DNA of 18,584 nt from Nitrososphaerota archaeon (lineage in GTDB: Archaea > Thermoproteota > Nitrososphaeria > Nitrososphaerales > Nitrosopumilaceae): NCBI GenBank assembly GCA_028867395.1, contig JAGWGO010000008.1:1-18584 (forward strand). The letters run 5' to 3'. Positions 14,926 to 18,584 of the stretch are shown in pieces (position 1 is the first letter of the stretch; each line of letters begins with the position of its first letter). Under the pieces are notes generated by a model. That model was not told the origin of the DNA. It saw only the letters and a program-made list of their open reading frames with translations, and did not search any database. A program made the translations under genes and the position numbers.

Positions 14926-15309
14926 CTAATCTATCTTGATGCTCTTTCCAGTCTTGATAGGAATTGTCAGACTGAGTACGCCATCAATATACTTGGCAGA
15001 CGCGCCAAGGTCTTCGTCATCTTTTACTCTCATTGGCAGCCTTATCTTTTTGTCTATGACATTTGGTCTCTGACGCCAAATTACGGTGCCTTCTCCAATT
15101 GTCTCCCTTTTTGCACTTATGGAAAGAATGTGGCCGTGAATTCGAAGCTTGATATCCTTTTTGTCAAATCCTGGCATGTCAATTGAGACAAGGAGGTTGT
15201 CGTTTTGTATTACCACATCTACTGGAGGAAGAATAAACTCGAAGAACTCTCTTGACTTGTTACCTATCTCTTTCATGACTTCTTTTACCATATAGTAACC
15301 CAAGCCCAT
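14926..15309 (-). CDS. Small heat-shock protein (Hsp20 / alpha-crystallin family)
   Basis: ATP-independent holdase chaperone, 127 aa. The alpha-crystallin domain starts near residue 29 (PPVDVVIQNDNLLVSIDMPG). It continues through KKDIKLRIHGHILSISAKRE to the conserved GVLSLTIPI segment (109-117), followed by a short tail in place of the usual IXI extension (KSIKID). Start ATG 15309 has a TTTAATAA box centred 27 nt upstream (complement of 15333-15340) and no Shine-Dalgarno, so it is likely leaderless. ATG 15291 (MVKEVM) is an alternative. The oligomer state cannot be judged. Confidence 0.9.
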   Translation of the reverse strand: MGLGYYMVKEVMKEIGNKSREFFEFILPPVDVVIQNDNLLVSIDMPGFDKKDIKLRIHGHILSISAKRETIGEGTVIWRQRPNVIDKKIRLPMRVKDDEDLGASAKYIDGVLSLTIPIKTGKSIKID

Positions 15310-15332
15310 TTGTTATTTTACCACTTTTTTGA

Positions 15333-15340
15333 TTATTAAA
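15333..15340. promoter_or_regulatory. TATA box, possibly bidirectional (Hsp20 and 69-aa ORF)
   Basis: TTATTAAA. On the minus strand it sits 27 nt from the Hsp20 ATG. On the plus strand it would start RNA near 15363, just before the GGAGGT at 15368 and the TTG at 15382. Apart from this box and the Shine-Dalgarno, 15310-15381 shows nothing else. Confidence 0.45.
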
Positions 15341-15367
15341 CCTTAGTTAGATTATTTCTGTTCATTC

Positions 15368-15373
15368 GGAGGT
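15368..15373 (+). promoter_or_regulatory. Perfect Shine-Dalgarno of the 69-aa ORF
   Basis: GGAGGT followed by 8 nt and a TTG at 15382. It is one of the strongest SD-like sequences in the window and the main reason for calling the following ORF. Confidence 0.45.
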
Positions 15374-15381
15374 CGTTTAAT

Positions 15382-15591
15382 TTGACCGTTCAAATCGGTC
15401 GCTTTCAAAAATTTTCAGTTATCGAATTTCTCGGTAACCGCCCGTTCGTTCGGCAAGCGATATTGACTAGGCAAACTGTCTTAAGGGTTCAAAAAACCCA
15501 CAGTGAGAAGCTACTGGGGCAGTCACCTAGAACCAATCCCATTCCAAGTGCTTCACAAAAAACATTCACTGAAAAAGAGAAATACAAATGA
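15382..15591 (+). CDS. Hypothetical 69-aa ORF, possibly coupled to the next small gene
   Basis: Not recognised. TTG-initiated, preceded at ideal distance by GGAGGT. Its stop overlaps the ATG of the next small gene by 4 nt (ATGA). The product is basic, rich in Q, R, T and S, without TM segments; the C-terminal third (SPRTNPIPSASQKTFTEKEKYK-like) looks disordered. No ATG or GTG exists in the open frame (15340-15591). The same DNA contains two small hairpins (15384-15400 and 15485-15499), so it could instead be non-coding or a degraded gene. The coupling and SD make coding slightly more likely than not. Confidence 0.42.
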   Translation: MTVQIGRFQKFSVIEFLGNRPFVRQAILTRQTVLRVQKTHSEKLLGQSPRTNPIPSASQKTFTEKEKYK

Positions 15592-15710
15592 CTGTAGACC
15601 AAATAGCAGATATATTAGAAAAAATAGGGGTAGTAATTCTGATAGTGAGTAGTTATTATCTCGGTCTGTTGCATGGGAGATACTTCAAACCGAGAAAAAC
15701 TATTTCCTAA
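15588..15710 (+). CDS. Small 40-aa single-TM membrane protein
   Basis: A 40-aa ORF. The N-terminal amphipathic stretch MTVDQIADILEKI is followed by one hydrophobic helix (about 14-28, VVILIVSSYYLGLLH) and a basic tail (GRYFKPRK), which predicts a cytoplasmic C-terminus by the positive-inside rule. It overlaps the preceding ORF by ATGA, and its 3' end overlaps the convergent 72-aa gene by 11 nt. No family recognised. The clear membrane-protein design and coupling argue it is real. Confidence 0.5.
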   Translation: MTVDQIADILEKIGVVILIVSSYYLGLLHGRYFKPRKTIS

Positions 15711-15918
15711 GTTTTATGACTGCTATAGTAATCAGAATTAACAATGGAACGGCTACGGCAGGTAATCCAACCGTTGTCAGTAAATCATTTTTGAATTGGT
15801 TAACTGGCGTCATAAGATTCCAGTCAAACCATAACATCAATGATCCACCAAAGATAGAACCTATCGCAATTCCTATTCCGTTGACTTTTGCGTTTTCTGC
15901 TATGCTTACATCATTCAC
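15700..15918 (-). CDS. Small 72-aa two-TM membrane protein downstream of the transposase
   Basis: Two hydrophobic helices (about 13-31 and 48-68) joined by a short loop containing FDWNLMTPVN, ending in a basic KLRK tail. The start is GTG 15918, overlapping the transposase stop by 8 nt (GTGAATGA); a purine-rich GAGGGG precedes it. There is no better start in frame. The tight overlap makes it a passenger of the transposase transcript, either part of the mobile element or a host gene captured by the insertion. No family recognised. Confidence 0.55.
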   Translation of the reverse strand: MNDVSIAENAKVNGIGIAIGSIFGGSLMLWFDWNLMTPVNQFKNDLLTTVGLPAVAVPLLILITIAVIKLRK

Positions 15919-17062
15919 CCCCTCTAGACGATTTCTTGATCAAATTAGACCAACGATTTTCGCCAAGCTTAAGGTCGATGTCGGCTCTCTCCGCAGGGGT
16001 CATGTTAAGAGAGCTATGTTTTCTAATGAAATTATAGTACAAAACAAACCCATCTGCAAGATTTTGAGCAGTCTCAGAGTTATGCATTCCTCTCATAACC
16101 TTAGTTCTTTGTTTGAGAGTGTTATGCCATCTCTCGATAGGCATGTTCTCCATTCCGTCTTTAATGGGAGATACTTGCAAGTGCTGAGGTTGTGGAGAAG
16201 CCAAGCGATGAATCTCCTTCTTTACAGCATTGACGTAAGAACCATGAGAATCACTGACTACTATTGCAGGATAGCGGTCTGCCTTTTTCTTAGCTTCCTG
16301 CAATACTTGTCTAGCGTCATTTGTGTGTCGGGTCTTGTGAATTTGCGAAGAAAGGATGAATCGGGTTTCATTGTCCATCAAATTCCAAAGCCAATCGTAA
16401 TTGCCTTTAGCCATCTTGCTACCTCGAACATTGACCACTGTTTCGTCAATATGCCAAATACCACCAACATTAGGAGTAAACTGAGAAACATATGTTTTCA
16501 TCAATTCAACATATTTTCTAATCCAATAGTAGATGGTAGATTGCCAAACGCTGACACCGTAGAACTGCTTAAGATGATCTCGAATCTGCCTAAGGGAAAT
16601 TCCTTTGAAATACAAATCCATACAGAGAGTGATTACCTTGGCATCCTGTTTCATTCTCTCAAAGCCTTCACGATGGCTAAACTTGTAATGGCAGACAAGG
16701 CAGGAAAGCCTTTGAACTTTGCCAAATTTGGTATAACGATTGCCATCTTTCTTGAATTTGACACTTTGACATTTAGGACAGCAAAGATCATTTTCTTGCT
16801 GGTTAAAAATTGGTGTACTAGATTTTACTTGTTGGCGTATCTGCATGGAAAACTGAACAGCGTGAATATGCTTACAAGTCACATGTCTGTAAATATGATC
16901 ACAGCATGAACAACACCACTTTAGACCATCTCTACGAATATCATAGAATTGGTCTGTTGTTTGGGATTTCACCTTGTAGTGGGAAGGGTTCAATCTTCGC
17001 AACATGTTACTGTTCTGCGAAATTTCAAAGCCCTTTTGTTCACGTTCTGTTTGTAATTGCAT
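15911..17062 (-). CDS. DDE transposase with N-terminal SWIM-type zinc finger and zinc ribbon (IS6/IS240-like core)
   Basis: A full-length 383-aa transposase. Order: SWIM-like finger (C51xC53 ... C63-K-H65), zinc ribbon (C95xxC98 ... C121xxC124), helix-turn-helix (about 140-185, ISLRQIRDHLKQFYGVSVW), then an RNase H-like DDE core. The core has D206 in WHIDETVV, D271 in VVSDSHGSY and E310 in MPIERWHNTLKQRTKVMRG, which resembles the IS6/IS240 type. All three acidic residues are present and the frame is intact, so it could be active. ATG 17062 lies 25 nt from a symmetric TATA box, suggesting a leaderless mRNA. I could not find convincing terminal inverted repeats or target duplications, so the element's ends are undefined. 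Confidence 0.88.
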   Translation of the reverse strand: MQLQTEREQKGFEISQNSNMLRRLNPSHYKVKSQTTDQFYDIRRDGLKWCCSCCDHIYRHVTCKHIHAVQFSMQIRQQVKSSTPIFNQQENDLCCPKCQSVKFKKDGNRYTKFGKVQRLSCLVCHYKFSHREGFERMKQDAKVITLCMDLYFKGISLRQIRDHLKQFYGVSVWQSTIYYWIRKYVELMKTYVSQFTPNVGGIWHIDETVVNVRGSKMAKGNYDWLWNLMDNETRFILSSQIHKTRHTNDARQVLQEAKKKADRYPAIVVSDSHGSYVNAVKKEIHRLASPQPQHLQVSPIKDGMENMPIERWHNTLKQRTKVMRGMHNSETAQNLADGFVLYYNFIRKHSSLNMTPAERADIDLKLGENRWSNLIKKSSRGGE

Positions 17063-17064
17063 GT

Positions 17065-17083
17065 ACTTAATACTACCCTAAGT
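17065..17083. promoter_or_regulatory. Palindromic operator-like site 1
   Basis: ACTTAATACTACCCTAAGT, 19 bp, with perfect 5-bp half-sites ACTTA/TAAGT. It starts 3 bp from the transposase start codon, covering that gene's expected transcription start. The sister site lies exactly 31 bp to the right. Binding by the neighbouring winged-helix protein is inference. Confidence 0.55.
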
Positions 17084-17084
17084 A

Positions 17085-17090
17085 TTATAA
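17085..17090. promoter_or_regulatory. Symmetric TATA box shared by transposase and wHTH gene
   Basis: TTATAA, itself palindromic, lies between the two operator-like sites. It is about 25 nt from the transposase ATG (17062, minus) and about 35 nt from the regulator ATG (17123, plus; leader of roughly 10 nt). No other box was seen in the 60-bp gap. Confidence 0.5.
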
Positions 17091-17095
17091 ACTTT

Positions 17096-17114
17096 ACTTA
17101 GTGTTACATTAAGT
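17096..17114. promoter_or_regulatory. Palindromic operator-like site 2
   Basis: ACTTAGTGTTACATTAAGT, 19 bp, same half-sites and length as site 1, identical at 14 of 19 positions in direct alignment. It covers the expected transcription start of the wHTH gene, so occupancy should block initiation (inference). Confidence 0.55.
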
Positions 17115-17122
17115 TTTTAACT

Positions 17123-17827
17123 ATGCGTGTTCTAGAAAATAATGAATGGGAATTGGCTAAAACACTTAGTGATACAAAATTACAGATTTTGGAAGCTTGC
17201 ATTACTCCTAAGAGCTGGTCTGACCTGCGAGAAATTGCAGAAGTATCAGAACCTAGCTTACTAACTCATGTGAATTATTTACAAGAAGAAGGATTGCTCA
17301 TCAAGAACAATGCACGTCAGTATACCACAACAAAAAAAGGTATAGACATGCTTGATTTTGTTCCGTACGTACGAACTTCCTCTGCCAAGATACCTATGGA
17401 ACTTAAAAACATGGTACGAATTGGTTTGAAACCGACTGATTTCACTTTAGGACAAAAATTCAAGCTTGAGTTAGGTGGATTATTGGCTATAGAACATGAT
17501 AAGACATTAGGAAAAATTTTTGCAGATGTTACAAAGACAATTTTAACCGCTGTTACATTACGAGCACCTCAAGGATTAGAACCAGATCAATCTATGTGGA
17601 AGGCTGTTAATCGTTTGATTGGCATACACACAAAAAAAACTCGTCACGACATTAAACATGGAAAGCTTACAATGTTAATCGAATTTAATTTAGAAACTGC
17701 GTTAGATAAAGTGATAAGAGAAGAAACAGATGAAGAGATTAAACAGCATCTTATTGATAATAGAGAAAAAATTCTAAACACACTTTACAGAACATGGCAC
17801 AACATAACAGCTGATCATGTAATATGA
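17123..17827 (+). CDS. Winged-helix (ArsR/MarR-like) regulator of unknown function
   Basis: A 234-aa protein with an N-terminal winged HTH (about 12-78). LQILEACITPKSWSDLREIA is followed by the recognition-type helix SEPSLLTHVNYLQEEGLL and a wing ending YTTTKKGIDML, a common archaeal ArsR-like pattern. The remaining 150 residues are an alpha-rich domain I do not recognise; no metal-binding cysteine cluster is present. Two palindromes and a TATA box sit directly upstream, consistent with autoregulation. Its stop overlaps the next gene by ATGA. It may also control the divergent transposase. The coding sequence looks more AT-rich than the core genes to the left, in keeping with an accessory origin. 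Confidence 0.78.
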   Translation: MRVLENNEWELAKTLSDTKLQILEACITPKSWSDLREIAEVSEPSLLTHVNYLQEEGLLIKNNARQYTTTKKGIDMLDFVPYVRTSSAKIPMELKNMVRIGLKPTDFTLGQKFKLELGGLLAIEHDKTLGKIFADVTKTILTAVTLRAPQGLEPDQSMWKAVNRLIGIHTKKTRHDIKHGKLTMLIEFNLETALDKVIREETDEEIKQHLIDNREKILNTLYRTWHNITADHVI

Positions 17828-18435
17828 CAGATATACCAATTCAAATCGCAAATATGACAAGTCCTATCATAGTAAGAGCAGACGATCTTTGGAGTCCAAC
17901 AACTATAGCCACAATGCTATTAGCTATTGCTACAATAGGTCTCACAATTCTTGCAATTAAACAAGCTCGTTCTGCAAAGATACAAGCTGAGTCATTAAAG
18001 ACACAAACCGATATTTTAAAACAAGAATTTGAATCCAGTCATAGGGCTTGGGTTGCGGTTTCTGATAAAGAGATGATCTTTAATCCCACAAACCCACTTC
18101 AACTCATATTTCATTATAGGAATTATGGAAAAACAGTAGCTACTAACCTGCGTGAACGATGGAATATAATAACAACCAAACCGACTAGAGATTCTCTACT
18201 GATTGATAATGCTAATCTAACAATGCCATCTGTCAATCTGCCTACACAAGAACGTAAAATCACTATTTCAGTACCTCCTAATTTTCTTGCTTCCATAGTA
18301 TCGGAACAGGGAGAAGTCTATGTCTGGGTTATAATTGACTATTTTTCTTTAAAAGAGAATAAAGGTCAGTATGGTGTCATAGCCAAGTTCAGACGAGATA
18401 GAAGCAGTGAAGTCATTGACGAATGGATTATTTGA
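17824..18435 (+). CDS. Membrane-anchored protein with TM helix, coiled coil and C-terminal beta domain; function unknown
   Basis: A 203-aa protein. A short N-terminal stretch is followed by one TM helix (about 25-45, TTIATMLLAIATIGLTILAI), a coiled-coil-like linker (46-72, rich in K, Q, E), and then a beta-rich domain (about 73-203) starting HRAWVAV and including HYRNYGKTVATNL. This TM-coiled coil-beta layout is seen in many uncharacterised prokaryotic proteins, often in accessory regions; I cannot name a function. It is translationally coupled to the upstream winged-helix regulator (ATGA), so the pair probably acts together. A perfect 8-bp inverted repeat spans its stop codon. Confidence 0.7.
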   Translation: MTDIPIQIANMTSPIIVRADDLWSPTTIATMLLAIATIGLTILAIKQARSAKIQAESLKTQTDILKQEFESSHRAWVAVSDKEMIFNPTNPLQLIFHYRNYGKTVATNLRERWNIITTKPTRDSLLIDNANLTMPSVNLPTQERKITISVPPNFLASIVSEQGEVYVWVIIDYFSLKENKGQYGVIAKFRRDRSSEVIDEWII

Positions 18436-18466
18436 GATTACAAATGAAGAGATAACCAGTAATCTC
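18434..18466. repeat. Inverted repeat over the stop of the accessory pair
   Basis: GAGATTAC (18434-18441) and GTAATCTC (18459-18466), a perfect 8-bp inverted repeat with a 17-nt spacer. It could form a hairpin at the transcript end or be a protein-binding site; no U-tract follows immediately, so a terminator is not claimed. Confidence 0.4.
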
Positions 18467-18497
18467 TTGATATGGTAAAAACCATAATTCAGTACAA

Positions 18498-18507
18498 TTT
18501 TATAAAA
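18498..18507 (+). promoter_or_regulatory. TATA box for a gene running off the window
   Basis: TTTTATAAAA centred about 25.5 nt before an ATG at 18528, the leaderless distance seen for several other genes here. Confidence 0.4.
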
Positions 18508-18527
18508 AACTTTTCCAAAAAATACAA

Positions 18528-18584
18528 ATGAGACAAATGTGCTATATTATCATGGTAATCCTTCCATCGAATAGAGATGCGTCA
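18528..18584 (+). CDS. Start of a possible ORF truncated by the window edge
   Basis: Nineteen open codons from ATG 18528 to the last base (MRQMCYIIMVILPS...). The only support is the well-placed TATA box. Too short to assign. Confidence 0.3.
   Translation, partial: MRQMCYIIMVILPSNRDAS

Noticed and set aside
15384..15400. GACCG-TTCAAAT-CGGTC, a hairpin matching a tRNA T-arm (TTCRANY loop), which could mark a tRNA-derived attachment site
   Set aside because: No anticodon arm, D-arm or matching acceptor strand can be built from the sequence upstream; a 5-bp stem with a 7-nt loop can occur by chance.
15625..15638. TAGGGGTAGTAATT resembling TAGGGTAGTATTA near 17069-17081 as possible terminal repeats of the transposable element
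   Set aside because: The match needs gaps, lies inside the 40-aa ORF, and has no target duplication beside it.
15716..16909. Long 397-aa open frame on the plus strand
   Set aside because: It lies antisense to the transposase, has no recognisable family pattern, and is explained by the transposase codons.
18521..18531. AATACAAATGA shared with 15581-15591 at two start codons
   Set aside because: Only 11 bp of AT-rich sequence around ATG; not enough to claim a repeat or common regulatory element.
1..18584. CRISPR arrays, rRNA or complete tRNA genes, toxin-antitoxin motifs
   Set aside because: No regularly spaced repeats, no full cloverleaf and no rRNA-like stretch were seen on reading both strands.

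Overview
The window reads as chromosomal DNA of an ammonia-oxidising type archaeon (Thaumarchaeota / Nitrososphaerota, probably Nitrosopumilales). The basis is an archaeal aCPSF1 ribonuclease, the archaeal pantoate kinase / phosphopantothenate synthetase route to coenzyme A, an AbrB-PhoU protein, a two-HTH Lrp-like regulator, and archaeal promoters with a TATA box about 25-28 nt upstream of the start codon (leaderless mRNAs). The lineage is inferred from gene content; there is no rRNA here to confirm it.

Layout. 1-3113: 3' end of aCPSF1, a convergent SepF-like protein, a PP-loop tRNA-thiolation-type enzyme, and a divergent M24 metallopeptidase. 3117-6807 (minus): a compact four-gene CoA operon in the order pantoate kinase, phosphopantothenate synthetase, panB, coaBC, with overlaps of 1, 8 and 8 nt. 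6882-7847 (plus): an AbrB-PhoU regulator divergent from that operon. 7838-9295 (minus): a two-HTH Lrp-like regulator followed by a NUDIX hydrolase. 9397-12939 (plus): a MacB-type ABC permease, its ATPase, and a secreted, C-terminally anchored beta-domain protein. 12973-14925 (plus): a small membrane-associated protein and an ABC1/UbiB-family kinase-like protein. 14926-15309 (minus): a small heat-shock protein.

From about 15310 to the end the character changes to an accessory region. It holds two tiny ORFs (69 and 40 aa) that look translationally coupled, a 72-aa two-TM protein, a DDE transposase with an N-terminal SWIM-type zinc finger, and a winged-helix regulator coupled to a TM/coiled-coil protein of unknown function. 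The transposase and the regulator are divergent. The 60 bp between them contain two 19-bp palindromes of the form ACTTA-N9-TAAGT, exactly 31 bp apart, on either side of one symmetric TATA box. This operator layout is the strongest undescribed signal in the window.

A second theme is start codons. Conserved N-termini or ideal Shine-Dalgarno spacing point to ATA or ATT initiation for the UbiB-like and AbrB-PhoU genes, and possibly SepF. All functions are inferred from motifs read by eye; no database search was run.
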